Positions 34,468 through 43,271 of a stretch of DNA of 64,000 bases are shown piece after piece. Made by a program: the position numbers and the translations under genes. This DNA comes from Amycolatopsis eburnea (GTDB lineage Bacteria; Actinomycetota; Actinomycetes; Mycobacteriales; Pseudonocardiaceae): NCBI RefSeq assembly GCF_003937945.1, contig NZ_RSEC01000060.1, positions 682,001 through 746,000 of the forward strand. Direction: 5' to 3'. How positions within the stretch are numbered: position 1 is the stretch's first letter; every line of letters starts with the position of its first letter. The notes below the pieces were generated by a model. It made no database searches. It was not told the origin of the DNA and saw nothing but the letters and a program-made list of their open reading frames with translations.

Positions 34468-35790
34468 TCAGGCTGATGGCAGGACGCACGGAATGAGGAT
34501 GGTGATTTCGGTGGGGCCGCCGGCCGGGCTGTCGATTTCCACGACCCCGTCGAACGCCGCGACCCGCCGCTGGACGCCGGCGAGCCCGCTGCCGCGGCCG
34601 AAGTCGGCGCCGCCCTTGCCGTCGTCGGCGACGACGACCTTCAGCGCGCCCGGCCGGTAGGTGACGCTGATCCGCACGCGCTTGGCCGCCGCGTGCTTGG
34701 CCGCGTTGGCCAGCAGTTCGGCGACGGAGAAGTAGACCGCCGACTCCAGCGCCGCGTCGGGCCTGCCGACCAGGCCGACCTCGACGTCGGTGGGCACCGG
34801 CGCGTCCATCGCGAGGTCGTCGAGCGCGGCGCCGAGCCCGCGGTCGGCGAGCATCGGCGGCTGGATGCCGTGCACCAGTCCCCGCAGCTCGCGCAGGGCG
34901 GCCGCGGACAGGTCACGCGCACCCGCCAGCTGGCGGCGGACCTCGTCGAGGTCGGTGTCGAGCAGCATCTCGGCGGTGCTGAGCGACATGCCGATCGCGA
35001 TCAGCCGCGCCTGGGCGCCGTCGTGCAGGTCGCGCTCGATCCGCCGCAGCTCCGCGGCCTGCGCGTCGATGGCCGCGGCCCGCGTCGCGAACAGCCGCTC
35101 GACCCGCCGGGTCAGCAGCGCGCGCTCGTCGGGCGCCAGCAGCCACCGCGTCCAGGCCTCGTGCAGGCTGACGGCGCCGGGCGCGGCCACCAGGCCCAGC
35201 ACCAGCAGCGCGAGCCCGGCGACGGCGGTCCCGGCGACCCCGGCCGGGGTGTCCACCGGCAGCGGGAAGTACCACCCGTCGGTCGCCAGGTGGGGCGCGG
35301 TCAGCGGCGAGACCAGCAGGAACGCCCCGAACGCGGCCAGCGCGACCGGAACGGCCGCGAGCAGGCCGCCGGTCAGCGGGTTGACCACCAGCCAGCACAG
35401 GTCGCGCCAGGTGGCCGGGTCGGTGAAGAACCAGCGGCCGCGGCGCTGGGCGAGGGAGATCCAGCGGGACTTGTGGAAGTCGTAGCCGTTCCAGTACCAG
35501 CCGTTTTCGGTGCGTTCCAGCGCCGGCAACGGGAGGTACGGCGATTCGATCGCGCGGCCGTAGAGCAGCGGCGCGCTTTTCCGGGAAAGGGCGGGCAGCA
35601 CCCGGCACGCGGGAATGGCGACCAGCACGGTCAGCCCCGCGGCGGCGACGTATTCCGGCAGCCAGATCACCGCGGGCAACGTGAGAACGCACACCTGCGC
35701 GGCCGCGAACAGCACGAAAACGAGCAGCCGCGCCATTCCGGCGAAGCCGCGCCGGACGGCCGACGCGCTCCGCTGGGGAATCGTCGACAT
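34468..35790 (-). CDS. NarL/DesK-type sensor histidine kinase
   Basis: 440 residues from the ATG at 35788-35790 (MSTIPQRSAS). The N-terminal half is a membrane sensor with hydrophobic segments near residues 20-70 and 165-225. The HisKA_3 phospho-acceptor helix reads RDLHDGAQARLIAIGMSL. The HATPase has ELLANAAKHA, VADDGKGG and GSGLAGVQRR boxes. No response regulator adjoins it. The only one in the window, of the matching NarL class, is at 40023-40682. It probably senses envelope or product stress and controls the resistance/export block. Confidence 0.9.
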   Translation of the reverse strand: MSTIPQRSASAVRRGFAGMARLLVFVLFAAAQVCVLTLPAVIWLPEYVAAAGLTVLVAIPACRVLPALSRKSAPLLYGRAIESPYLPLPALERTENGWYWNGYDFHKSRWISLAQRRGRWFFTDPATWRDLCWLVVNPLTGGLLAAVPVALAAFGAFLLVSPLTAPHLATDGWYFPLPVDTPAGVAGTAVAGLALLVLGLVAAPGAVSLHEAWTRWLLAPDERALLTRRVERLFATRAAAIDAQAAELRRIERDLHDGAQARLIAIGMSLSTAEMLLDTDLDEVRRQLAGARDLSAAALRELRGLVHGIQPPMLADRGLGAALDDLAMDAPVPTDVEVGLVGRPDAALESAVYFSVAELLANAAKHAAAKRVRISVTYRPGALKVVVADDGKGGADFGRGSGLAGVQRRVAAFDGVVEIDSPAGGPTEITILIPCVLPSA

Positions 35791-35938
35791 CGGCAGATCA
35801 TACTCTCCGCGGGAGAGTGTTCCCGGTCGGCTCATCGCGTCCCCCATCCGCCCCGGACGCACCCGATCGGGTCCGCTCGCACTCGAGGTCGTCCCAGTCT
35901 GAGGTGCCCCGGGGAACGGGACAATCGGCTTAGGCCAC

Positions 35939-35970
35939 ACATAGGGGTATAGCCAGCCCTACCCCTATGT
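35939..35970. promoter_or_regulatory. Inverted repeat in the kinase / membrane-protein divergent gap
   Basis: ACATAGGGGTA (35939-35949) and its exact complement (35960-35970) with a ten-base spacer, between the leftward kinase and the rightward membrane-protein gene. It contains the TAGGGG core seen in other cluster promoters, here as a symmetrical site. Confidence 0.65.
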
Positions 35971-36092
35971 TCGGTCTAACAGGCTCACGCCGACCAGCAC
36001 CGCGACACTACCGTTGTCCAGGCAAGCGGCGCCACGACGCAAGCGAATGGCACCGGAAACGCGACCGAACTCGCGATGACCCAGGAGCAGCA

Positions 36093-36764
36093 ATGAACGA
36101 AGCCGGTATCCAGCGCACGCAAGCGGGCACGCAGTCCCACGCGGAACCCCGGAACCCGCGGCTGGCGTTGTTCGCTTCCGCCGCGTTCGACCTGATCGTC
36201 CCCCTCGCCGTCTACTACATCCTGCGCCAGAACGGCGTCCCGCTGTTGACCGCGGCGATCATCGGTGGCATCGTCCCGGTGGTCCGCACCGTGTACGTCT
36301 TCGCCCGGTACCGCAAGATCGACGGGCTCGGCCTCTTCATGGTGACGATGATGGTGATCGGTACCGCGGTTTCCCTGATTTCCGGTGACGCCCGGTTCTT
36401 CTTCGCCAAGGACGGCTGGCTGACCGCCATGTTCGGCATCTGGATGCTGATCACGCTGTTCTTCGAAAAGCCGTTCTTCCTGCACGCCGGCGTCAGCATC
36501 GCCCGCACCAAGCGCGGCGGCGCCGGCGCGGAGGTCTGGGAGCGCCGCTGGGACACCGAGCCCAAGATGCGCCACGGGCTGCGCCTGCTGACCGTGGTCT
36601 TCGGCGTCGGCATGATCGTCGACGCGGTCGTCCGCGTCGTGCTCGCCTACTCGCTGCCGCTCGACGACATCAACCTGGTGACGACCGTGCAGTGGATCGT
36701 GGTCCTCGGCGGGCTCATCGGCTTCATGGCCTACTACACCCGCAAGCACGACCTGCGTGCCTGA
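36093..36764 (+). CDS. VC0807-type six-helix membrane protein
   Basis: 223 residues from the ATG at 36093, with AGGAG upstream. Six hydrophobic segments are visible (about LALFASAAFDLIVPLAVYYIL, VPLLTAAIIGGIV, LGLFMVTMMVIG, WLTAMFGIWMLITLFF, LLTVVFGVGMIVDAV, WIVVLGGLIGFMAYY). It resembles the VC0807 integral membrane family, whose function is not established. It lies 39 bases before the glucosyltransferase gene and is probably co-transcribed. A role in self-protection is only a guess from position. Confidence 0.75.
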   Translation: MNEAGIQRTQAGTQSHAEPRNPRLALFASAAFDLIVPLAVYYILRQNGVPLLTAAIIGGIVPVVRTVYVFARYRKIDGLGLFMVTMMVIGTAVSLISGDARFFFAKDGWLTAMFGIWMLITLFFEKPFFLHAGVSIARTKRGGAGAEVWERRWDTEPKMRHGLRLLTVVFGVGMIVDAVVRVVLAYSLPLDDINLVTTVQWIVVLGGLIGFMAYYTRKHDLRA

Positions 36765-36803
36765 GGGCCCCCGGCCGACCACCGCACTCCGAGGAGCTTT
36801 CCC

Positions 36804-37997
36804 ATGGCACACATCGCGCTGCTGAACATCCCCGCGTACGGGCACGTCATGCCGACGCTGGACGTGGCCGCCGAGCTGGTCCGCCGCGGTCACCGCGTCA
36901 CCTTCGCCACCACCGACCAGTTCGCCGACCTGGTGGCCCCGACGGGGGCGCGGGTCCTGCGCTACGAGTCGTCCTTGACGCCGAAGCCGCGCACCGAGGC
37001 CCCGCCCGCCGACTTCGCCGCCTGGCTGCCGCTGGTGCTGGTCATGGAGAGCACCGCGACCATCCCGGTGTTCGAAGCGGCGTTCGCCGACGACAAGCCG
37101 GACCTGATCCTGTACGACCGCACGGTTTACGCGACCGGGCGGGTGCTTTCCGCGAAGTGGGGCGTGCCCGCGGTCGAGCTGTTCCCGTCCTTCGCCTACA
37201 ACGACGAGTGGTCGCTGGCGAAGTTCCTCGGGGAGGAAAACGGTTTCAGCGAGGACCACCCGGCGCGCGTGGCGTTCCGCGAGAAGATCGCGGAGCTGAC
37301 CGCGGCGCACGGCGTCGGTGAGATCACCCCCGCCGACTTCGCCATCGGCCGCGAGGAGTTCGCGCTCGCGTTCGTGGCGAAGGAGTTCCAGTACCGCGGC
37401 GAAACGTTCGACGACCGCTTCGCGTTCGTCGGCCCGTGCCTGGGCGACCGGGCGTTCCAGGGCGACTGGCAGCCGCCGTCGGACGGCAAGCCCGTGCTGC
37501 TGGTTTCGCTCGGCACGGCGTTCAACGACCGCCCGGACTTCTTCCGCGCCGTCGTGACGGCCTTCACCGGCGAGAACTGGCACGTCGTGCTGTCGATCGG
37601 CACCCTCGACCCGGCGGAGCTGGGCGAGCTGCCGCCGAACTTCGAAGCGCACGCCCAGGTGCCGCAGCTGGAAGTGCTGAAGCACGCTTCGGTCTTCATC
37701 ACCCACTCCGGCATGGGCGGGACGATGGAGGCGCTGTACTTCGACACCCCGATGGTGTCGCTGCCGCAGAGCGTCGAGCAGGCCGCCGTCGCCCAGCGCG
37801 TCGCGGAGCTCGGCCTCGGCACCAGCCTCACCGGCCAGGAGCCCACTCCGGAGCTGCTGCGCGAAGCCGTGCGCGCCACGGCGGGCGACGAGCGGATCGA
37901 CGCCGCGGTCGCCGCGATGAGCGCGAAGGTGCGCGCGGCCGGCGGCGCCGTCCGGGCGGCCGACGAGCTCGAGCGGCACCTCAAGCGCGTTTCCTGA
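36804..37997 (+). CDS. Macrolide-type UDP-glycosyltransferase (MGT/OleD family)
   Basis: 397 residues of the GT1, GT-B fold. The N-terminus (HIALLNIPAYGHVMPTLDVA) is the acceptor domain signature. The donor site has THSGMGGTMEALYFDTPMV and PQSVEQA. Family members glucosylate macrolides and other products in the cytosol to inactivate them. The secreted beta-glucosidase upstream and the ABC exporter downstream complete an OleI/OleR-like cycle. A structural glycosylation role is possible, but a separate polyene-type glycosyltransferase accompanies the amino-sugar genes. Confidence 0.88.
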   Translation: MAHIALLNIPAYGHVMPTLDVAAELVRRGHRVTFATTDQFADLVAPTGARVLRYESSLTPKPRTEAPPADFAAWLPLVLVMESTATIPVFEAAFADDKPDLILYDRTVYATGRVLSAKWGVPAVELFPSFAYNDEWSLAKFLGEENGFSEDHPARVAFREKIAELTAAHGVGEITPADFAIGREEFALAFVAKEFQYRGETFDDRFAFVGPCLGDRAFQGDWQPPSDGKPVLLVSLGTAFNDRPDFFRAVVTAFTGENWHVVLSIGTLDPAELGELPPNFEAHAQVPQLEVLKHASVFITHSGMGGTMEALYFDTPMVSLPQSVEQAAVAQRVAELGLGTSLTGQEPTPELLREAVRATAGDERIDAAVAAMSAKVRAAGGAVRAADELERHLKRVS

Positions 37998-38031
37998 CCC
38001 GCTGGTTCGTCTCCGGACCAGCCGCCAGTGG

Positions 38032-38070
38032 GGAAGGGCCGAGGTTGTCCCCCAGCACCACGGCCCTTCC
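38032..38070 (+). terminator. Hairpin after glucosyltransferase gene
   Basis: GGAAGGGCCG (38032-38041) and CGGCCCTTCC (38061-38070) are exact complements with a 19-base loop, 35 bases beyond the stop. Confidence 0.65.
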
Positions 38071-38116
38071 TCACCCCCGTCTGCCCTTTCGACCCTGATT
38101 TCCCTGGAGGACCAGC

Positions 38117-39103
38117 GTGCAGGACGCTGTGGTGGTGCGGGACCTCGTGAAGAGGTACCCGAAAGCAGAACGGCCTGCGGTCGACGGCCTCGGCTTCACG
38201 ATCGCCGCGGGCGAGGTCTTCGGCCTGCTGGGCCCCAACGGCGCGGGCAAGACGACGACGGTCAGCATGCTGACCACCCGCGCGCTGCCGACGTCCGGCC
38301 GGGCCGAGGTGGCCGGCATCGACGTCGTCAAGCACGCGACCGCGGCCCGCCAGGTGCTGGCCGTGGTGCCGCAGCGCAACAACCTCGACCAATCGCTCAC
38401 GGTGCGGCAGAACCTGCTGTTCCACGCCGCCTACCACGGCATGGGCCGCGCGCAGCGGCACCGCCGGGCCGACGAGCTGATCGAGTGGATGGGCCTCGGC
38501 CCGCGCGCGAAGGCCCGGGTGGACGAGATGTCCGGCGGCCAGGCCCAGCGCGTGATGATCGCCCGTGCCCTGATGCACCGGCCGAAGGTGATGTTCCTCG
38601 ACGAGCCGGCGACCGGGCTGGACCCGCAGTCAAGGCTGTTCGTGCACGAGCGCGTCGCCGAGCTGACGGCCGAAGGCGTCACCGTCGTCGTCACCACGCA
38701 CGACATGGAGGAGGCGGCCAAGCTGTGCGACCGGGTCGGCATCGTCGACCACGGCAAGCTGCTGGCCCTCGACACCACCGAAGCGCTGACCCGGTCGCTG
38801 CCGGGCAACACGACGCTCACCGTGGGCGTCACGCTGGCCGACGCGCCCGCCGAAGCCGTCGGCAAGGAGCTGGAGCTGGTGCCCGCCGTCGTCCGGGTCG
38901 AGCGGCTCGCCGCGACCGGCCGGGCCGCCGCCGACGAGAGCGCCGTCCAGTTCCGCCTCTACACCGAAGCCGAGCCGGCGTCGCTGCTGCCCGGCGTGCT
39001 GGCCGTGCTGGGCCGCGAGCGGTGCGAGGTCACCGGGATCTCGTTCGGCAAGCCGACCCTCGAAGACGTGTTCATCTCCATCACCGGACGGGACCTGCGA
39101 TGA
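38117..39103 (+). CDS. ABC transporter ATP-binding protein, DrrA type
   Basis: 328 residues with GTG start and GGAGG upstream. The Walker A is LLGPNGAGKTTTVSML, the signature MSGGQAQRVMIARAL, the Walker B VMFLDEPATGLDP, and the switch histidine TTHDMEEA. The C-terminal extension (about 220-328) is typical of DrrA-like drug exporters. It overlaps the permease gene as ATGA and pairs with it. Likely exports the (glucosylated) product. Confidence 0.95.
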   Translation: MQDAVVVRDLVKRYPKAERPAVDGLGFTIAAGEVFGLLGPNGAGKTTTVSMLTTRALPTSGRAEVAGIDVVKHATAARQVLAVVPQRNNLDQSLTVRQNLLFHAAYHGMGRAQRHRRADELIEWMGLGPRAKARVDEMSGGQAQRVMIARALMHRPKVMFLDEPATGLDPQSRLFVHERVAELTAEGVTVVVTTHDMEEAAKLCDRVGIVDHGKLLALDTTEALTRSLPGNTTLTVGVTLADAPAEAVGKELELVPAVVRVERLAATGRAAADESAVQFRLYTEAEPASLLPGVLAVLGRERCEVTGISFGKPTLEDVFISITGRDLR

Positions 39104-39936
39104 CCGCCACGACGCTCACCCCGCCGCCCGGGCTCGGCACCGGCACCGGCCAGGCCGGCAACCCCGGCCAGGCCCGCGCGTTCTTCGCCGTCCTCGGGCG
39201 CGATGCCTTCGTCACCGGGCGGGAGCTGCTGCCGTTCCTGGCGCAGATGCTGATCCAGCCGCTGTTCCTGCTGTTCATCTTCGGCAAGGTGCTCTCGCAG
39301 ATCGGCTACGCGGGCGCCGGCTACGCGCAGATCCTGCTGCCCGGCATGGTCGCGATGAACGCGTTCACCGGGGCGCTGCAGAACACCGCGCTCCCGCTGG
39401 TGCTGGACTTCTCGGTGACCAGGGAGATCGAGGACCGGCTGCTGGCGCCCCTGTCGATCCGCCTGGTGGCGGTCGAGAAGATGCTGTTCGGCGCGATCCG
39501 CGGCGTCATCGCCGGCCTGGTGATGATCCCGATCGGCCTGCTCATCCTCGACGGCGTCAGCTGGGACCCCGCGGCCCTGCCGGGTGTCGCCGGCGTGGTC
39601 GCCCTGGGGTCGCTGGCCGGCGCGGCGGTGGGCATGGTGCTCGGCACGATCGTCCCGCCCCGGCACATCAACCTCGTCTTCACGATCCTGCTGGTCCCCC
39701 TGATCTTCACCGGCTCGGGCCAGTTCCCGTGGCTCAGCCTGTCCGGTTTGCGGTGGTTCCAGGTGATTTGCGCGGCGAACCCGCTGACGTACGTGTCGGA
39801 AGCGCTGCGGCGGCTGGTGATGCCGACGCAGGTCGAGTCGATCCCGCTGTGGATCTCCGTGCTGGTCATGGTGGCCGCGACGGTGCTCTTCGGGATCATC
39901 GGGATCCGCGGCTTCCTGAAGCGTGCGCTGGACTGA
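39100..39936 (+). CDS. ABC-2 type permease, DrrB type
   Basis: 278 residues. About six membrane helices follow a cytosolic N-terminus rich in Pro, Gly and Thr. The ABC-2 signature region (FTGSGQFPWLSLSGLRWFQVICAANPLTYVSE; shown only as the family landmark near residues 205-236) is present. It is translationally coupled to the ATPase and should form a dimeric exporter with it. Confidence 0.93.
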   Translation: MTATTLTPPPGLGTGTGQAGNPGQARAFFAVLGRDAFVTGRELLPFLAQMLIQPLFLLFIFGKVLSQIGYAGAGYAQILLPGMVAMNAFTGALQNTALPLVLDFSVTREIEDRLLAPLSIRLVAVEKMLFGAIRGVIAGLVMIPIGLLILDGVSWDPAALPGVAGVVALGSLAGAAVGMVLGTIVPPRHINLVFTILLVPLIFTGSGQFPWLSLSGLRWFQVICAANPLTYVSEALRRLVMPTQVESIPLWISVLVMVAATVLFGIIGIRGFLKRALD

Positions 39937-40022
39937 CTCGGGGTAACCGGGCGGACGCGCCGACGGTACGGTTGGACCACCCAGCCCCGGCCCCGCCCGG
40001 CCCGGAAACCCAGGAGCGGTTC

Positions 40023-40682
40023 GTGCGCGTTGTCCTCGCGGAGGATCTCTACCTGCTTCGAGACGGCATGACCCGGCTGCTCGAGGCGAAGGGGTTCACC
40101 GTGGTGGCCGCGGTCGGCAACGCGACCGAGCTCCTGAAGGCGATCGACGACCACGAACCGGACATCGCGGTGGTGGACGTCCGGTTGCCCCCCAAGTTCA
40201 GCGACGAGGGCGTTCGCGCGGCCCTGGAGGCCCGCCAGCGGCGTCCCGGGCTGCCGGTGCTGGTGCTGTCCCAGCACGTCGAGCAGACGTACGCGCGAGA
40301 GCTGCTGGCCGACGGCGCGGGGGCGATCGGTTACCTGCTGAAGGACCGCGTGCTCAACGCGGACCAGTTCGTCGACGCGCTGCGGATGGTGGCGGCGGGC
40401 GGGACCGCGATGGACCCCGAGGTGATCTCGAAGCTGCTGGCCAGCCGATCCCGCCGCGACCCGCTGGAGGCGTTGACGCCCCGCGAGCGCCAGGTGCTGG
40501 AGCTGATGGCGGAGGGCCGGTCCAACGCGGCGATCGCGCAGCGGATGGTGATCAGCGAGGCCGCGGTGGGCAAGCACACGGCGAGTATTTTCACGAAGCT
40601 GGACCTGGCCCAGCACGAGGACGACAACCGGCGGGTGCTGGCGGTGCTGACGTACCTGAGCAGCAAGGTGCCGAAGCCCTAG
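40023..40682 (+). CDS. NarL/FixJ-family response regulator
   Basis: 219 residues from the GTG at 40023, with AGGAG nine bases upstream. The receiver domain has acidic residues VVLAED, phospho-acceptor Asp in IAVVDVRLP, and K in YLLKD. The C-terminal LuxR-type HTH reads LTPRERQVLELMAEGRSNAAIAQRM...KHTASIFTKL. No kinase gene is adjacent. The NarL-class kinase at 34468-35790 in the same block is the likely partner, with the exporter and glucosyltransferase between them. Confidence 0.92.
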   Translation: MRVVLAEDLYLLRDGMTRLLEAKGFTVVAAVGNATELLKAIDDHEPDIAVVDVRLPPKFSDEGVRAALEARQRRPGLPVLVLSQHVEQTYARELLADGAGAIGYLLKDRVLNADQFVDALRMVAAGGTAMDPEVISKLLASRSRRDPLEALTPRERQVLELMAEGRSNAAIAQRMVISEAAVGKHTASIFTKLDLAQHEDDNRRVLAVLTYLSSKVPKP

Positions 40683-40700
40683 CCGGCCGCGGCCCGCAAT

Positions 40701-40753
40701 GTCATGAAAGAGTCGTTCATCTCGCCGGACGAGGTGAAAGGGTCGTTCATGAC
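40701..40753. repeat. Imperfect inverted repeat, same family as 31379-31437
   Basis: Arms 40701-40724 and 40730-40753 share GTCATGAA ends and the direct core GAAAGGGTCGTTCAT/GAAAGAGTCGTTCAT. Located between convergent genes. Confidence 0.75.
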
Positions 40754-40792
40754 GTCCAGGCCAGGGCCAGGACCCGGCGCCGGACACGCCGA

Positions 40793-40831
40793 AGGGGACC
40801 TTCCGCCAGTCGCCTGGCAGGAAGGTCCCCT
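40793..40831. terminator. Bidirectional hairpin terminator
   Basis: AGGGGACCTTCC (40793-40804) and its complement (40820-40831), with further pairing CCAG/CTGG inside. It lies between the response regulator (rightward) and the aminotransferase (leftward, stop at 40842). Confidence 0.85.
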
Positions 40832-40841
40832 CAACGCCCGA

Positions 40842-41897
40842 TCAGCAGCCGTAGAACTTCCGGACCCGGTCGGTGATGTACTCCTGGTCCGCCTCCGTCA
40901 ACGACGTGTACGTCGGCAGGTACAGCCCCTCCTCGGCGAACCGGTTCGCCTTCAGCGACGGCCAGACCGGGTCGAGGTACATCGGCTGCCGGCTCATCGG
41001 CTTGAAGAACACGCGGGTCTCGATGCCCTCCGAAGCCAGGAACTCCCGCAGCTCCTCCCGCCGCTCGCACAGCAGGTCGTACATCCACAGCACGTCGCGC
41101 CGCGGCATGAGCGTCACCCCGGGCACGTCCCGCAGCCGCTCGTCGTAGCGCGCCTCGATCGACGCCCGCAGTTCGAGGATCGAGTCCAGCTTGCCCACCT
41201 GCGCCACCGCGACCGCGGCCTGCAGGTTGGTCATCCGGAAGTTGTAGCCGACCTTCTTGTGCAGGAACGTGTGGTCCCGGTTGAACGCCATCCCCCGCAG
41301 GTGCTTCATCTGCGCGGCCAGCCGCGCGTCCGACGTCAGGCAGATCCCGCCCTCGCCCGACGCGATGATCTTGTTGGCGAACAGCGAAAAGCACGCGATG
41401 TCCCCGACCGGCCGCACCCCGTGCGCCTCCGCGGAATCCTCCACCACGCGCAGGTTGTACTCGTACGCGATCTCCATGATGGCGGCCATGTCGCACCGGC
41501 GGCCGTAGACGTGCACCGGCATGATCGCCTTGGTGCGCGGGGTGATCTTCGCTTCGATCAGCGACACGTCCAGGTTGAGGTCGTCGCCGCAGTCGACGAA
41601 CACCGGGGTCGCGCCGGTGTAGGTCACCGCCCACGCGGACGCGATCATCGTGAACTCGGGGACGATCACCTCGTCGCCCGGGCCGATGCCGAGCGCGCGC
41701 AACGCCAGCGTCAGCGCCGTCGTGCCGGACGAGCACGCCACGCCGTGCTCGACCCCGTTGTACGCCGCGAAGGCCTCCTCGAACCGGGCCACGTACGGGC
41801 CCTGTGAGGAGATCCAGCCGCTCGTGACGGCTTCGGTGACGTTGGCCAGCTCGGCTTCGTCCAGGTACGGCTGCGAAACCGGGTACTTGACGGACAT
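40842..41897 (-). CDS. GDP-sugar aminotransferase (perosamine/mycosamine synthase type)
   Basis: 351 residues of the DegT/DnrJ/EryC1 PLP family, from ATG 41895-41897 (GGGAAGG just upstream). A GTG at 41918 overlapping the preceding stop would add seven residues. It closely follows the GDP-perosamine synthase pattern: GWISSQGPYVARFEEAFA, SSGTTALTLAL, EFTMIASAWAVTYTGATPVF, KAIMPVHVYG, and the PLP lysine in FANKIIASGEGG. With the dehydratase and glycosyltransferase it should make and attach a 3- or 4-amino-6-deoxy-mannose. Mycosamine (as in polyenes) and perosamine cannot be told apart by eye. Confidence 0.88.
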   Translation of the reverse strand: MSVKYPVSQPYLDEAELANVTEAVTSGWISSQGPYVARFEEAFAAYNGVEHGVACSSGTTALTLALRALGIGPGDEVIVPEFTMIASAWAVTYTGATPVFVDCGDDLNLDVSLIEAKITPRTKAIMPVHVYGRRCDMAAIMEIAYEYNLRVVEDSAEAHGVRPVGDIACFSLFANKIIASGEGGICLTSDARLAAQMKHLRGMAFNRDHTFLHKKVGYNFRMTNLQAAVAVAQVGKLDSILELRASIEARYDERLRDVPGVTLMPRRDVLWMYDLLCERREELREFLASEGIETRVFFKPMSRQPMYLDPVWPSLKANRFAEEGLYLPTYTSLTEADQEYITDRVRKFYGC

Positions 41898-41914
41898 GCC
41901 CTTCCCTTCCCCGC

Positions 41915-43267
41915 TCACCGGACCGCGGCCAGCACGGCGTCGGCCGCGGCCGCGGCGCCGCCCGCCGACCGGAAGCGGTCCGCCCAGTCCTCGGCGTTCG
42001 CCGTGAACTCCTTCTCCTCCAGCAACCGGCGCAGCTTCGCGACGATCGCGTCCGCGGACACGGCCTCCTCGTGCGAAAGCACCAGCCCGCAGCCGCTGTC
42101 GAGGACGCGGGCCGCGTGGTCGTGGCAGTCCATCCAGAACGGCTGCACGAGGCCCGGCTTGCCGAAGTACACGCCTTCGTACGCGCTATTGCCGCCGCCG
42201 TGGTTGTAGTAGACGCGCACGTGCGGGTGGGCCAGCACGTCGAACTGCGACGGCACCCAGTTCTCCAGGCGCACGTTCGCGGGCAGGTCCGCCGGCAGCA
42301 GCGCGCGCTGGGCCTTGGGCAGCTTCCACAGCACGTGGTGCTCCGGCCCGAGCTTCCGCGCCGCTTCGGCGATCGCCGTCACCTGCGGCGCGGTCAGCCG
42401 CATGTGGGTGCCGAACGCCAGGTAGACGACCGACTCGTGCTCGTCCAGCCAGGCCGACAGCGCCGGGTCCGGAGTCACGGCCTCGGGCAGCGGCGGCACG
42501 ACCGGGCCGACCATCTTCAGGTGCGACGGCGCCGCGGCGAACGGGTACTCCATGCCGAACACCGAGTACGCCAGGATCGCCTGCGCGCGGTCGGCGTAGG
42601 CGGACTGGCCCGCGGTCGCGTTCACGATGCCGGCTTCCTTGCGGGCCTTGGTGAACTGCACCGCGGGCACCTTCGTGAGCATGCCGAGCAGCAGCCGCAG
42701 CCGGAAGCCGAGGTTCGCGAGCTTCTGGCGGCCGGACAGGTCGCGCGGCAGCCCGGTGTTCGGGCTCGGGTAGCTCAGCGGCAGGCGGTCGGCGAAGACC
42801 TCGCTGACCGAGATCGGCACGCTGTAGACGTACGGGATGTTCCGCGCGATCGCCGCGTCGGTCGGGTAGACGCTGGAGGAGTCGATGACCATGAGCGCCG
42901 GCTTCACCTCGTCGACGACGGCCAGCGCGCGCTCGTACATCGTCACCATGATGCTCGCGTCGGTGACTCCGCTCAGGTACGCGATCACGTTCTGCGGCCG
43001 CGCGGTGAGGGCGCCGGGCTTCGCGGGCTGCGTCGCGGCGGCGTAGAGGTCCGGGTCCCACTCGCCCGGCGGGCGCTCGAGGCGCTCCCCGAACGAAACG
43101 AACTTCACCGGGTTGTCGGCGGAGATGGCCTCGACGGCCGCGCGGCGGTCCTCTGTGGACGCGAAGTACAGGTCCGGCACGCCGCGGCGGGCGAGCTCGC
43201 CCGCGATGACCAGCAGCGGGTTGATCATGCCGGCGTCGGCGATCGACGCGAACAGGATGGGGGTCAT
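41915..43267 (-). CDS. Glycosyltransferase, polyene mycosaminyltransferase (DI) type
   Basis: 450 residues, GT1-like. The N-terminus (MTPILFASIADAGMINPLLVIAGEL), long size and the donor-site stretch NHGGGNSAYEGVYFGKPGLVQPFW recall the NysDI/AmphDI group, which uses GDP-mycosamine. It sits between the dehydratase and the aminotransferase, as the three are grouped in polyene clusters. The ATG is at 43265-43267, four bases after the dehydratase stop. It should attach the amino sugar to the polyketide. It is only distantly like the 36804-37997 glucosyltransferase, so the two have separate jobs. Confidence 0.85.
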   Translation of the reverse strand: MTPILFASIADAGMINPLLVIAGELARRGVPDLYFASTEDRRAAVEAISADNPVKFVSFGERLERPPGEWDPDLYAAATQPAKPGALTARPQNVIAYLSGVTDASIMVTMYERALAVVDEVKPALMVIDSSSVYPTDAAIARNIPYVYSVPISVSEVFADRLPLSYPSPNTGLPRDLSGRQKLANLGFRLRLLLGMLTKVPAVQFTKARKEAGIVNATAGQSAYADRAQAILAYSVFGMEYPFAAAPSHLKMVGPVVPPLPEAVTPDPALSAWLDEHESVVYLAFGTHMRLTAPQVTAIAEAARKLGPEHHVLWKLPKAQRALLPADLPANVRLENWVPSQFDVLAHPHVRVYYNHGGGNSAYEGVYFGKPGLVQPFWMDCHDHAARVLDSGCGLVLSHEEAVSADAIVAKLRRLLEEKEFTANAEDWADRFRSAGGAAAAADAVLAAVR

Positions 43268-43271
43268 CGGC

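Noticed and set aside
40842..41918. GTG start at 41918 for the aminotransferase
   Set aside because: It overlaps the upstream stop (GTGA) and is possible, but the ATG at 41897 has a better ribosome site and matches the family start.
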